A stretch of DNA of 43,799 nucleotides from Candidatus Gottesmanbacteria bacterium GW2011_GWC1_43_10 (GTDB taxonomy: Bacteria > Patescibacteriota > Microgenomatia > UBA10105): assembly GCA_000995415.1 (NCBI GenBank), contig LCEX01000011.1:1-43799 (forward strand), in the 5' to 3' direction. The first letter of the stretch is position 1. Every line of letters begins with the position of its first letter. A model generated the notes under the pieces. That model was not told where the DNA came from. It saw only the letters and a program-made list of their open reading frames with translations, and ran no database searches. A program made the translations under genes and the position numbers. Positions 1-8,150 of the stretch are shown in pieces.

Positions 1-270
1 AAGTGTACTAAAGCTATGTGACCAAATTTCCCACAGTACACCAATCGTCATGGCATACTCGGCCGACCAGACTATATTCCATAAAATCATCCCCACAACT
101 ATGTATACCCCATACAATTCATTGGTCGTACCAACAAAAGCGGCCGCGATAAATGAAAACACCAACATCTGCAGTGCCGAGTTCCAAAATACATCCACCC
201 AAGTCTCCATGCTATGACGAAAGTGATACCAACTATGTAAAATCGCTGTTTTAATCCGCTTTATGCTCAT
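1..270 (-). CDS. ABC-2 type transporter permease, N-terminal part (cut by window edge)
   Basis: The start codon is at 270 and the frame stays open to the window edge, giving 90 residues. The protein begins with a basic amphipathic stretch (MSIKRIKTAI) and then has two hydrophobic segments around residues 34-47 and 53-70, as expected for the first helices of an ABC-2 membrane subunit. Its start overlaps the 3' end of the ATP-binding gene by 20 bp, so the two are translationally coupled and should form one exporter. The substrate cannot be told. The permease assignment rests mostly on this pairing and on hydrophobicity. Confidence 0.7.
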   Translation of the reverse strand, partial: MSIKRIKTAILHSWYHFRHSMETWVDVFWNSALQMLVFSFIAAAFVGTTNELYGVYIVVGMILWNIVWSAEYAMTIGVLWEIWSHSFSTL

Positions 271-1186
271 AAGTTCCCCCGGCAATTGCCAAAAATACAT
301 CTTCTAAATTTGGCTTTTTGATATCAACTTCTGTGATCCATATACCCTTTTCCCCTAGTCCAAACAGTACTTTGGGAATATCTTGTTCTAATACCTCGAT
401 AGACACCACATGGTCCCGCGGGAACGAGTGAATATAATCTTTTTCAGTCAGGTATTTGTCAACAATTTCTTGTTTTGCATCAAAGGTCACTATCAAACGC
501 GCCGTGCCTATCTTTTTTGTGAGTTCTAAAGGTGTATCTTCTGCAACAATTCTACCCTTGTCCATGATCATTACCCGATCGCACAATTCCTCCACCTCGG
601 CCATATTATGGCTCGTGTAAAGTATGGCGACATTTTCTTTCTGCCTGAGAGTTCGAATAAGTTCCACCACCTTTTGAGCGATTTCCGGATCCAAACTGGC
701 AGTTGGTTCATCCATCAAAATGAGTCGGGGTTTATTGAGTAGAGCTTTTACCAAAACTACTCGGGTTTTCTGTCCTGACGAAAGATGCCAATATAATTTA
801 TCAACCAAATCGCGAACTTCCAATAAATCAAGGAGTTCATCAATCCGCTTATTAGGATCACGAATATCATATAACCCTGCCATTATGGTCAAATTTTGCC
901 GCACCGTGATCCGACTCTGCAAATGTGAGTAGGCTGAAGCAAAGTTTATCTTTGACAAAATTTCCTCTCGATGTTGGGTAAATTCTTTTCCAAAATATGA
1001 GACGGTTCCACTCGTTTGGGTCATGATACCCAACAGCATCTGGATCGTGGTCGTCTTCCCCGCCCCATTGGGACCCAACAGCCCCACGATCTCCCCTTCA
1101 CGGACTGTGAAGGAAATATTATTGACGGCTTTGAAGTCACCAAAAATCTTAGCCAAATTTTCAACTTCCAAAATAGGTTTATCCAT
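251..1186 (-). CDS. ABC transporter ATP-binding protein
   Basis: This 311-residue protein has all nucleotide-binding motifs of an ABC ATPase: Walker A GPNGAGKTT (38-46), signature LSSGQ (135-139), Walker B LILMDEP (155-161) and the H-loop His in TSHNMAEVEE (H193). The roughly 90-residue C-terminal extension is typical of the ABC-2 exporter class (CcmA-like, drug, polysaccharide or lipid export). It is cytosolic and would energise the permease encoded immediately downstream, with which it overlaps by 20 bp. A GT4 glycosyltransferase lies upstream on the same strand with a 53-bp gap, so a cell-surface glycan export role is possible but only inferred. Confidence 0.93.
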   Translation of the reverse strand: MDKPILEVENLAKIFGDFKAVNNISFTVREGEIVGLLGPNGAGKTTTIQMLLGIMTQTSGTVSYFGKEFTQHREEILSKINFASAYSHLQSRITVRQNLTIMAGLYDIRDPNKRIDELLDLLEVRDLVDKLYWHLSSGQKTRVVLVKALLNKPRLILMDEPTASLDPEIAQKVVELIRTLRQKENVAILYTSHNMAEVEELCDRVMIMDKGRIVAEDTPLELTKKIGTARLIVTFDAKQEIVDKYLTEKDYIHSFPRDHVVSIEVLEQDIPKVLFGLGEKGIWITEVDIKKPNLEDVFLAIAGGTYEHKAD

Positions 1187-1239
1187 GTGGCTATTATACG
1201 CCTGAAGCTTAAACTTGAGAAGAAACTGTTTTTGGCGAA

Positions 1240-2412
1240 CTATTTTTGGCGGGTGTGATATTTTTCCTCTACAAAATCCCGCATTTTCTTTTTAAAGACT
1301 TGTGTCGAGAATTTTTGAGCTTGTTTAATACAAGTTTCCGGATCAAATCGAAATCTCTCAAATTCCTTTACTACTTTTACTACTTCTTCTACTTCAGGTT
1401 TATTGAAAAATAAACCTGTTCTACCTTCAATTATTGTTTCCGTCACTCCCCCTTGCCTTAGCGCAATCACCCCCACACCATAACTCATTGCCTCAACCGG
1501 CACCATGCCGAAATCTTCTTCCAAAGCGCAAAAGATCAGGGCTTTGGCACCTTTATACAATTTAGCGAGTTGTTCATCTGACACCGATCCCAAAAATTCA
1601 ATCGTCGGACCGGAAATTGCCCGCAATTTCCCTTCTTCTCTTCCGGTTCCGACAATCTTTAATGGTAATTTAAGTTCGTTACACGCCGCAATCGCCAGAT
1701 CAACTCTCTTGGCATACGTGAGTCTCCCCACCGATAAGTAATAACTCTTATTAATAACGCCCCCTAACCCCCTCTTACCAAGAGGGGGAATGATCCCTCC
1801 CTTCGTAAGGGAGGGTTGGGGTGAGTTAGTTTCAATTTTCACTGGTGGATATATAACAGTACTCTCCCTTCTATAGAATTTCTTGATTCGCTCCCGCGTC
1901 GTTTCCGAATTGGCTACCAACTCATCAACCCTTTGAGCTGTGGCAAAATCATACGACCGTAAAAACGGATTAATAACTACACCATAAGCTTTTGCAAATG
2001 GTGACTGTGCCACAGATCCAGTGGGATAACCATATAAATTTCTGGGTGGATGGTGGATGTAGGAAACATGCAGAGTCTCGGGCCTCGTAACCACTCCTCG
2101 ACACATATACCACCCCGACGAAGAAATCACCACGTCAAAACCACGCAAATCAAAACTTTCCCAAATCAAAGGCGTCAAAAATCTAAGTGGCGAGTGGTAT
2201 TTTTTGACGAACCAATTATGCTGCACCCAACTGGTCCGTATATCCATCGACTTGAATAATTCGACTTTACCCTCCGGGGCTTTAGCGAAGGAGGGCCAAT
2301 CCACAAACGCCGTATAAAGCGGCGCCTCAGGATACATCTCATGTAAAACTTCCACCACCCTCTCCGCTCCCCCATATTCTCTTAAGTAATCATGAACTAA
2401 AGCTATTTTCAT
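1240..2412 (-). CDS. Glycosyltransferase family 4 (GT-B fold) with in-frame repeat insertions
   Basis: The 390-residue protein starts MKIALVHDYL and has the two-domain plan of GT4 enzymes: an N-terminal acceptor domain with GGAERVV near residue 14, and a C-terminal nucleotide-sugar domain with YYLSVGRL (224-231) and the conserved acidic EEDFGMVPVEAMSYG. It should transfer a sugar to a lipid- or polysaccharide-linked acceptor at the cytosolic membrane face. The start is supported by a GAGGA Shine-Dalgarno a few bases upstream. Residues 196-222, at the linker between the domains, are translated from a palindromic repeat (PAL1), and residues about 39-48 from another short palindrome. Neither shifts the frame, so the enzyme is probably functional. 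The acceptor and sugar are unknown. Confidence 0.9.
   Translation of the reverse strand: MKIALVHDYLREYGGAERVVEVLHEMYPEAPLYTAFVDWPSFAKAPEGKVELFKSMDIRTSWVQHNWFVKKYHSPLRFLTPLIWESFDLRGFDVVISSSGWYMCRGVVTRPETLHVSYIHHPPRNLYGYPTGSVAQSPFAKAYGVVINPFLRSYDFATAQRVDELVANSETTRERIKKFYRRESTVIYPPVKIETNSPQPSLTKGGIIPPLGKRGLGGVINKSYYLSVGRLTYAKRVDLAIAACNELKLPLKIVGTGREEGKLRAISGPTIEFLGSVSDEQLAKLYKGAKALIFCALEEDFGMVPVEAMSYGVGVIALRQGGVTETIIEGRTGLFFNKPEVEEVVKVVKEFERFRFDPETCIKQAQKFSTQVFKKKMRDFVEEKYHTRQK
1747..1827. repeat. PAL1 palindromic repeat, copy a, inside the GT4 gene
   Basis: Two back-to-back hairpins (CCCCCTCTT/AAGAGGGGG and CCCTCCCTT/AAGGGAGGG) are framed by TAAC...GTTA ends. The same pattern recurs at 2417, 2860, 3135, 3471 and 3724. 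Here it is translated as about 27 residues (SPQPSLTKGG then LGKRGLGGVI) without disturbing the reading frame. Confidence 0.85.
2270..2296. repeat. Short CCTCC...GGAGG palindrome inside the GT4 gene
   Basis: An imperfect palindrome of the form CCCTCCGGGGC-TTTAGCGAAGGAGGG is translated as FAKAPEG within the GT4 N-terminal domain. Related sequences lie in the leader region at 11653-11681 and 11743-11771, so it is an interspersed family and not a local accident. Confidence 0.55.
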
Positions 2413-2416
2413 AAAA

Positions 2417-2486
2417 TTCCTCCCCTTAGATTAAGGGTGCCCAATTTTTCCCTCCCCTTAGATTAAGGGGAGGTTAGGAGGGGTTA
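2417..2486. repeat. PAL1 palindromic repeat, copy b
   Basis: It contains two CCCCTTAGATTAAGGG-type arms and ends in AGGAGGGGTTA. It lies between the GT4 start codon and the DUF559 remnant. The in-frame stop codon of the DUF559 reading frame (2474-2476) is inside this repeat. Confidence 0.85.
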
Positions 2487-2839
2487 CGAAGATTCAATAA
2501 AATTGTTTCCAATACTCCCTCCAAATTACGTAATACATCATTATTCCAAAATCTAATTAATTTTACTCCATTGTTTTGTAAATATCTTGTTCTGGCTATA
2601 TCTTTCTGTTTATTGATAGTTTAGTTATGCTGTCCACCGTCAACCTCAATCGCAAGTCTTAATCGTGGAGAATAAAAATCAACAATATATGCTCCAATAC
2701 TATATTGTCTGAAAAACTTGACTCCTTCGAGTTGTTTATTACGCAGTTGCATCCACAGTAATCGCTCAAGATCCGTTTGATTTTTTCGTAACTCTCGACA
2801 ATGTAATCTAACAGTCGGATCGTTAACCAAGTATTTCAT
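2474..2839 (-). pseudogene. DUF559 (VSR-like fold) endonuclease, inactivated by one nonsense codon
   Basis: The frame starts MKYLVNDPTV at 2839 and encodes the typical DUF559 core: FRQYSIGAYIVDFYSPRL and IEVDGGQH. After GGQHN there is a TAA at 2621-2623, but the same frame then continues with recognisable family sequence (KQKDIARTRYLQNNGV, LIRFWNNDVLRNLEGVLETI) to a stop inside the flanking repeat. The full length of 121 codons matches the family. A single C-to-T change (CAA to TAA) would explain the break. DUF559 proteins belong to the restriction-endonuclease-like superfamily. The gene is tightly framed by PAL1 copies b and c. Confidence 0.85.
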
Positions 2840-2859
2840 AGCATTTTCCTGATCCCAGT

Positions 2860-2946
2860 AATAACCCCACCCCGCCTCCCCTTAATTTAAGGGGAGGAGT
2901 ATCATGCCCCCTCCCTTAAGTTAAGGGAGGGATAAGGGTGGGTTAT
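2860..2946. repeat. PAL1 palindromic repeat, copy c
   Basis: Two perfect hairpins (CCTCCCCTTAA/TTAAGGGGAGG and CCCTCCCTTAA/TTAAGGGAGGG) sit between TAACCCCACC and GGGTGGGTTA ends. It lies 21 bp upstream of the DUF559 start and abuts the first zinc-ribbon gene. Confidence 0.9.
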
Positions 2947-2949
2947 GAA

Positions 2950-3114
2950 CTACTTCGCATAACTTTCCAAATATCCACAATTTTTACAATTGTATGTATG
3001 TGTTTGTTTTCTTTCCTTTGCCAGAACAACTTTGTTTACCCATGAAAGAATTCCGTCAGCATAACCTACCAAAACTCCCTCTTCCATTTCTCCTTTACAT
3101 TTTGGGCACTTCAT
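2950..3114 (-). CDS. Small zinc-ribbon protein, copy 1
   Basis: A 54-residue ORF starts MKCPKCKGEMEEGV and ends NCKNCGYLESYAK, giving two CxxC pairs that should bind one zinc. The start is fixed by a GAGGTGA Shine-Dalgarno directly upstream. It resembles the small DUF6487-type zinc ribbons. Two paralogues with the same ends and different middles follow at 3212 and 3513, each separated by a PAL1 repeat. The function is unknown. Confidence 0.8.
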   Translation of the reverse strand: MKCPKCKGEMEEGVLVGYADGILSWVNKVVLAKERKQTHTYNCKNCGYLESYAK

Positions 3115-3134
3115 AAAAAATCACCTCACTTTCC

Positions 3135-3208
3135 TAACTCCCATAACCCCTCTTACGAAGAGGGGAACATTCCCTCTCTTAAATTAAGAGAAGGATAGGG
3201 TGGGTTAT
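3135..3208. repeat. PAL1 palindromic repeat, copy d
   Basis: Hairpins CCCCTCTTACGAAGAGGGG and CCCTCTCTTAA/TTAAGAGAAGG lie between zinc-ribbon genes 1 and 2, ending in GGGTGGGTTA as in copy c. Confidence 0.85.
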
Positions 3209-3211
3209 GAA

Positions 3212-3451
3212 CTACTTCGCATAACTTTCCAGATAACCACAACCACAACAACGAAAAGCAATAATCGGCAAATTTTCGGAACCGGAAGCCTGGATTCCCA
3301 AATTACTAAAATCCCACCACGATTTTTTCTTTCCAAGTCCCCCTCCCCCTCGTATCCACTTAGTTCTTTTTGTAAACACATCCAACACCCGATCAGAACT
3401 ATCATTTACAAACCCTTCTTCCATTTCTCCACCGCATTTTGCGCACTTCAT
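3212..3451 (-). CDS. Small zinc-ribbon protein, copy 2
   Basis: A 79-residue paralogue starts MKCAKCGGEMEEGF and ends RCCGCGYLESYAK. An upstream in-frame ATG exists at 3472, but GAGGAGGTGA lies 5-6 bases before the ATG at 3451, so the shorter start is chosen. The middle (residues about 15-60) is basic, with Gly and Trp residues, and differs from copies 1 and 3. The function is unknown. Confidence 0.8.
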   Translation of the reverse strand: MKCAKCGGEMEEGFVNDSSDRVLDVFTKRTKWIRGGGGLGKKKSWWDFSNLGIQASGSENLPIIAFRCCGCGYLESYAK

Positions 3452-3470
3452 AAAATTCACCTCCTCGTTC

Positions 3471-3507
3471 ATAACTCCTCCTGACCTCCTCTTGTCTTAA
3501 GAGGGGG
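3471..3507. repeat. PAL1 palindromic repeat, copy e (short)
   Basis: Only one hairpin remains (CCTCTTGTCTTAAGAGG) behind a TAACTCCTCCTGACC left end. The left end is identical to that of copy f, which suggests a recent duplication of repeat plus gene. Confidence 0.75.
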
Positions 3508-3512
3508 AATTT

Positions 3513-3704
3513 TTACTTTGCATAACTTTCCAAATATCCACAACTCTTACATCTATAACTAAGAATGTTTTTTTCATTTTCTATTTTTCGAAATAACATT
3601 CCTTTTATTCCTGTTCCAAACTTTTGAGTTGACAAAACATTAAGATGACCACGATCAAAAATGACACCTTCCTCCATCTCTCCTTTACATTTTGGACATT
3701 TCAT
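3513..3704 (-). CDS. Small zinc-ribbon protein, copy 3
   Basis: A 63-residue paralogue starts MKCPKCKGEMEEGV and ends RCKSCGYLESYAK. The upstream region (GAGGAGGTGAATTTT before ATG) is the same as in copy 2, which decides the start at 3704. The conserved CxxC pairs are retained while the central segment has diverged. The function is unknown; a nucleic-acid or protein-binding zinc ribbon is the only safe statement. Confidence 0.8.
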   Translation of the reverse strand: MKCPKCKGEMEEGVIFDRGHLNVLSTQKFGTGIKGMLFRKIENEKNILSYRCKSCGYLESYAK

Positions 3705-3723
3705 AAAATTCACCTCCTCGTTC

Positions 3724-3820
3724 ATAACTCCTCCTGACCTCCTCTTGTCTCAAGAGGAGGAATTCCCTCTCTTAAATTAAGAGAGGGTTGGCCTGCCTGC
3801 CGGCAGGCAGGGGTGAGTTA
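3724..3820. repeat. PAL1 palindromic repeat, copy f, with a nested CCTGCC palindrome
   Basis: Two PAL1 hairpins are followed by the perfect palindrome CCTGCCTGCCGGCAGGCAGG at about 3793-3812, inserted before the GGGTGAGTTA end. The nested palindrome belongs to a second family also seen inside nrdJ (42771-42790). Confidence 0.85.
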
Positions 3821-3821
3821 T

Positions 3822-4784
3822 TTAAAACAGCTCCATCTGCCTTTCATCTTTCTTTTTAATAGGTTTCGTTTCTCCTGGGACTTCTTTTTGCATCATTTTC
3901 CCCATCCGTTTAAGTAATGTCTTAAATCCTAAGTTCCCAAACAATTCTATAACTTCTTGGGTCAATAAGTCCTTAGCTAACTGGGCTTTTTCCGGCACAA
4001 ATTTGATAGGCGCATCTGTGACAACTGTGGCTAACTTGTGCGAGAGCATAGCGTTATCCCGGTCTTTTTCCAACTTTTCTCGGACACTTGGGTTTACTAC
4101 TTGATCCAAGTGTTGATACAGTTTTTCAACACTTCCAAATTGATTGAGTAGTGCTACAGCTGTCTTTGGCCCAATACCGGCAACGCCCGGATAATTGTCT
4201 GATGCATCCCCCATCAAGGCTTTCAAATCCGGAATGAGTTTTGGGACGACTCCCATCCGCTCTTGGGCTTCTTTTTCGCCAAACAATTTGGATTCAGTTA
4301 AACCCTTAACCGGCATAAATAATTTGACTTGGTGATTAACCAACTGTAACAAATCACGATCACCCGTAACAATCACAGTATCATCTATTTTCTTACTGCG
4401 AACTGCTGACTGCGAACTGCCTACCTGCTTGGCAATACTGCCAAGCAAGTCATCTGCCTCAAACCCATCTTGCTCAAAAATCGGCATTTTCATAGCAGTA
4501 ACCACCCGGTGCACGATATCCACCTGCGATACCAGGGCATCTTCCATTTTTGGCCGATGGGCCTGATATTCTTTAAACAGAGTCTTACGAAATGTTGGCT
4601 TCGCTCGGTCAAAAGCCACAGCCAGATGTGTCGGTTTAAGCTCCTCAATAACTCTCAAGAGAATGGCTACAAATCCATACACCGCATTGGTCGGTTGCCC
4701 ATCGGGGGTGGTAAGTGAGGGCGGCAAAGCATGAAACGCCCGGTGCAAAATCGCATTCCCGTCTATTAGAACCAATTTATTCAT
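3822..4784 (-). CDS. Stand-alone 5'-3' exonuclease (PolA N-terminal domain homologue)
   Basis: The 320-residue protein starts MNKLVLIDGNAILHRAFHAL and follows the FEN/PolA 5' nuclease family: metal ligands D8, D59 (AFDRAKPTFR), EADD (109-112), GDRD (141-144), then GDASDN (192-197) and the helix-three-turn-helix GVAGIGPKTA (200-209). It has no polymerase domain; the stop follows a short Lys-rich tail. It should remove 5' flaps or RNA primers during replication and repair. Residues about 124-131 (SQSAVRSK) come from a short iterated repeat (AACTGC type) inserted in frame before the TGDRD strand. It lies 24 bp downstream of ftsH on the same strand. Confidence 0.92.
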   Translation of the reverse strand: MNKLVLIDGNAILHRAFHALPPSLTTPDGQPTNAVYGFVAILLRVIEELKPTHLAVAFDRAKPTFRKTLFKEYQAHRPKMEDALVSQVDIVHRVVTAMKMPIFEQDGFEADDLLGSIAKQVGSSQSAVRSKKIDDTVIVTGDRDLLQLVNHQVKLFMPVKGLTESKLFGEKEAQERMGVVPKLIPDLKALMGDASDNYPGVAGIGPKTAVALLNQFGSVEKLYQHLDQVVNPSVREKLEKDRDNAMLSHKLATVVTDAPIKFVPEKAQLAKDLLTQEVIELFGNLGFKTLLKRMGKMMQKEVPGETKPIKKKDERQMELF

Positions 4785-4808
4785 GAATATATTGTACCAT
4801 GAGGAAAC

Positions 4809-7800
4809 TTAGGAATTAGCCGGAGAGGAAACGTAAGCGGGGCGGGTCCTGCCCATCAGTTTTTCAAATTCATCGCCTTCCAAAGTTTCTTTTTTGACAA
4901 GTTCGGCAGCTACATCATCCAATCTTTTGCGTAATCTTTTAAGTACTGCATAAGCGGTTTTGTAGCCGGCATCGATAAGTTTCTTGACTTCACCATCAAT
5001 TTTGGCCATCATTTCCGGAGAAATTTGCGGCGTCTCATAATAGGATTTCCCCCACTCGGTCACATCCATTTGCGGCCCGAAATTGATGGGACCTATATCA
5101 CTCATCCCAAATTCCACCACCATTTGCCGGGCGATATTGGTAGCTTTATCAATGTCACTTGAAGCGCCGGTTGTCAGTTCATGAAAAACCAGATCCTCGG
5201 CTGCCCGGCCGCCCAACATCGAAGCAATCTGATTAACGAGCCTGGTTCTGGTTTCATGTACGCGGTCTTTGGCTGGAGGAATGAGCGTAAACCCGAGTGC
5301 CATACCACGGGAAACGATACTGATCCGATGCACCGGATCCATATACGGCAAATCATAGGTGACGATCGCATGTCCGGCTTCATGATAAGCAGTCATTTTG
5401 CGATCCATATCAGACTGCAGTCGTTTTTTCTCAGGACCGAGTTTCACTTTGGTGGCGGCTTCTTCCAAATCTGCCATGGAGATAGCCCGTTTGTCAGCTC
5501 TGGCTGCTCCTATAGCTGCCTCATTAAGCATATTTTCCAGATCTGCTCCGCTAAATCCGACCGTGCGTTTGGCAACCTTGTCCCAATCGACATCTTTTTC
5601 AAACGGTTTGCCTTTCATGTGGATACCCAGAATGGCTTTTCTCCCTTCAATATCCGGCATGTCCAAAATCACCCTTCGGTCAAACCTACCCGGGCGAAGT
5701 AACGCCGGATCAAGTAAGTCTCCGCGGTTGGTGGCGGCAATCACCACCACTTGCTCATTTGGTGCAAACCCATCCATTTCCACTAAAATCTGGTTTAGGG
5801 TCTGTTCCCGCTCATCATGTCCGCCCATCACTCCGACACTGCGCATCCGGCCGATAGCATCAATTTCATCGATGAAAATGATCGCCGGCGCGTTTTTCTT
5901 GGCGGTCAAGAAGAGATCTCTGGCGCGTGAAGCTCCCACGCCCACGAGCATTTCCATAAATTCGCTACCTGCGATAGAGAAAAAGGGCACATTGGCTTCC
6001 CCGGCTACAGCGCGGGCTAAAAGAGTATTATGGTTTATGAATCCGTTACCCAAGAAACTATGTGTTTGTGGAACAGTAAAGTCATATACACGTTCATACC
6101 CCGCCTCTACCCCTACCACTCTTGAAAAAAATAGTTTTGCCTCAAGTAAACTCCGCAAATATTCAAGATGTGGAATCTCCATGCTATGAGAACTGGCGTA
6201 TTCAACATACTCGGTGAGTGTTTGTCGCGAAACTCGCATCCGGCGGCGGACTTTATCTATAGTTTTAGAAAGTTTCTCTCCACTTAACTTCTTTACTGAT
6301 AACGCTCGCCAGGATTCTTCAACCAATTGAGCAATACCAGGAATGACATCGACATTTGTATTAACTCGAGTCATCTTAAGCAGATATTTCTCAACTAATT
6401 CTTGTTTACGCTTTAATCTAAACCCTACGGTTTTACCGAAAGCCACCAACGCAGATCCGGTCATAGTTATCCGATATACGCTCCGCTGGTATCCATTTTC
6501 TCTTTTGCCTTTTATATTTAGAGCTGCAACTATGCCTAAATTTAGAAGCATCATGTGTACCTGTCGTGCCATTTTTTTACTTACTGTCGTATATTCAAAT
6601 TCTGCTCGGGTTTTACCGATTGCAGCGTCAGTATCAAACAACCCTTGAAGAAATGAGGTTTGGACCGATTTTGGAGCTTGAAGAATTGTAGGTGGTATAA
6701 TTTTGTCAAAAGAGAGCAAATAAGACATCCCCATCTGATATAAGTATCTTTTAAAATCCCAGCTTGCAACTAAATACGATTGACCGTTGGTAGTGATAGC
6801 GCTACTTTTGAATCGTTTCGTCACGTAAGACTTAAAAAAACTAATGATCTCCTCATCTATGCCAGTCAAACCGATCCTACTGGAATGGCTTAAGTTTCCA
6901 TCCCCTGTAAGAATTCCCATCAGATAGGCCGTATCCTGATCAACCAACTCAAGATTTCCAAAACTATTTCTCCCAAACTGAATCGCAACTTGATCGCCAG
7001 GCAAAATATCCTCCAGCTTTCGGAATTTCAAAACTCCATCACTTGTCATTACGACGACCGGATGTTCTGGTGTACCGTCGAGAGAGAATCCTTGTGCAAG
7101 CTGGATTTTGATAGTTTTCTGTTCCCCTAAGTCATACCAATGAGAGGCAAATCTCTCCTCCGAAAGAGTATCGTCAACATTGAAACTTGCAAGACCTGCA
7201 CCATGTACCTTATGTGACTGGGGATCTACGTAGTAGTAACGAGGTACTTCATGGATCTCCATAAGTCCTTTGTTTGTCCACACCATCGTATCACCAGTAA
7301 CACATTTTCCTGTCCCAGCAGGCCCAACTAAAATTACACCTTTGGGAGTCCGGGCTCCAAGTGCCCGATATTTACCCGGGTGTTTCAAAAAGTCGACGAC
7401 TTCCTCAAGTTCCCGCTTGGCTTCATTGACTCCGGCGACATCAGCGAAGGTGATCCGCGGATGGTCTTTGTTAAACAGTTTTGCCCGGGACTGGCCGAAA
7501 GAGAAAATATTATCCTGAGCGCCTCTGGCTTGGCGGATGAGAAACAAAAAGAAAACGATAGTTAAAACGAGCGGCAAAACATTGGACAAAAGTGATACCC
7601 AAACTTGACCTAAGGACGTATCTTTGATTTTGACTTCTACTTGCGCCGGGTCGATTTTGGCCGACTCAAAAATTTTATAAATTGAGTCTTGGGGCTCTTT
7701 GCGGGAAGTCGCCTCTTCCCCATCTTTGTAACTAACCTTTAGCTTGACTTCTTCGACTTCGATTTTGGATACTTTGCCGTCTTTGACTTCGGTTAGGATC

Positions 7801-7976
7801 GTGGACAAAGGTTTCTCCTCCAACACCCGCGGCGATTGCACCACTGACATCAAAAAGGAAAATGCCAGAAATCCGATAAATAAGATGAGGAAGATGTTTT
7901 TCAAATTCAGGTTGAGCCGAAACTCCACCTTTTTGACTTTCCGGCCATTTTTGCCATTACCATTCATTTGTTCCAT
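4809..7976 (-). CDS. ftsH: ATP-dependent zinc metalloprotease FtsH, interrupted by an intein
   Basis: The 1055-residue precursor is FtsH with a 426-residue intein. The start ATG at 7976 has GGAG six bases upstream; a TTG at 7988 is less likely. Membrane segments lie near residues 27-44 and 127-147. The AAA domain has Walker A GPAGTGK (218-224) split from its Thr by the intein, Walker B IIFIDEID, and the SRH motif RPGRFDR (761-767). The peptidase has HEAGH (865-869). Without the intein the host protein is about 629 residues, normal for FtsH. It degrades membrane and short-lived cytosolic proteins, so splicing is needed for an active ATPase. An extended -10 promoter lies at 7998-8006. Confidence 0.97.
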   Translation of the reverse strand: MEQMNGNGKNGRKVKKVEFRLNLNLKNIFLILFIGFLAFSFLMSVVQSPRVLEEKPLSTILTEVKDGKVSKIEVEEVKLKVSYKDGEEATSRKEPQDSIYKIFESAKIDPAQVEVKIKDTSLGQVWVSLLSNVLPLVLTIVFFLFLIRQARGAQDNIFSFGQSRAKLFNKDHPRITFADVAGVNEAKRELEEVVDFLKHPGKYRALGARTPKGVILVGPAGTGKCVTGDTMVWTNKGLMEIHEVPRYYYVDPQSHKVHGAGLASFNVDDTLSEERFASHWYDLGEQKTIKIQLAQGFSLDGTPEHPVVVMTSDGVLKFRKLEDILPGDQVAIQFGRNSFGNLELVDQDTAYLMGILTGDGNLSHSSRIGLTGIDEEIISFFKSYVTKRFKSSAITTNGQSYLVASWDFKRYLYQMGMSYLLSFDKIIPPTILQAPKSVQTSFLQGLFDTDAAIGKTRAEFEYTTVSKKMARQVHMMLLNLGIVAALNIKGKRENGYQRSVYRITMTGSALVAFGKTVGFRLKRKQELVEKYLLKMTRVNTNVDVIPGIAQLVEESWRALSVKKLSGEKLSKTIDKVRRRMRVSRQTLTEYVEYASSHSMEIPHLEYLRSLLEAKLFFSRVVGVEAGYERVYDFTVPQTHSFLGNGFINHNTLLARAVAGEANVPFFSIAGSEFMEMLVGVGASRARDLFLTAKKNAPAIIFIDEIDAIGRMRSVGVMGGHDEREQTLNQILVEMDGFAPNEQVVVIAATNRGDLLDPALLRPGRFDRRVILDMPDIEGRKAILGIHMKGKPFEKDVDWDKVAKRTVGFSGADLENMLNEAAIGAARADKRAISMADLEEAATKVKLGPEKKRLQSDMDRKMTAYHEAGHAIVTYDLPYMDPVHRISIVSRGMALGFTLIPPAKDRVHETRTRLVNQIASMLGGRAAEDLVFHELTTGASSDIDKATNIARQMVVEFGMSDIGPINFGPQMDVTEWGKSYYETPQISPEMMAKIDGEVKKLIDAGYKTAYAVLKRLRKRLDDVAAELVKKETLEGDEFEKLMGRTRPAYVSSPANS
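6027..7304 (-). other. Intein with LAGLIDADG homing endonuclease domain, in the FtsH Walker A motif
   Basis: The insert covers residues C225 to N650 of the precursor. Splicing block A is CVTGDTMVW, block B is GTPEHPVV (TxxH), and the C-terminal blocks are [21 protein letters not shown], ending in His-Asn before Thr (the +1 nucleophile, which is also the Walker A Thr). Two LAGLIDADG-like motifs, [11 protein letters not shown] and [10 protein letters not shown], mark an apparently intact homing endonuclease. Insertion between Lys and Thr of GTGKT is a classic intein site in P-loop ATPases. All splicing residues are present, so it is predicted active. Confidence 0.95.
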
Positions 7977-7997
7977 AGAAGTCTCCAACAGACAAAA

Positions 7998-8006
7998 AGT
8001 ATACCA
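7998..8006 (-). promoter_or_regulatory. Extended -10 promoter of ftsH
   Basis: TGGTATACT on the minus strand is an extended -10 element (TG-N-TATACT) about 22 bp before the ftsH ATG. No good -35 is visible. Confidence 0.55.
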
Positions 8007-8050
8007 CAGAAGACTCGCTTGTGAAAGTGAAAGAGGAAAAATTTTATGTC

Positions 8051-8094
8051 ATTACCGCTCCTTGATCGGAATCGAAGGCAAGCTTCGCGGTAAT
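8051..8094. repeat. Inverted repeat between ftsH and the 152-aa gene
   Basis: ATTACCGC and GCGGTAAT form a perfect 8-bp stem around a partly palindromic loop (CGAAGGCAAGCTTCG). It lacks a T-run, so it is not an obvious terminator. Confidence 0.5.
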
Positions 8095-8150
8095 TGATAG
8101 GTTATGGTAATATAAATAATAGTAACGCATTTCGTACTTCAAGCTATATT

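Noticed and set aside
1700-3820. CRISPR array, because of regularly spaced palindromic repeats.
   Set aside because: PAL1 copies vary in length and sequence, spacing is irregular and filled by genes, and no cas gene is present.
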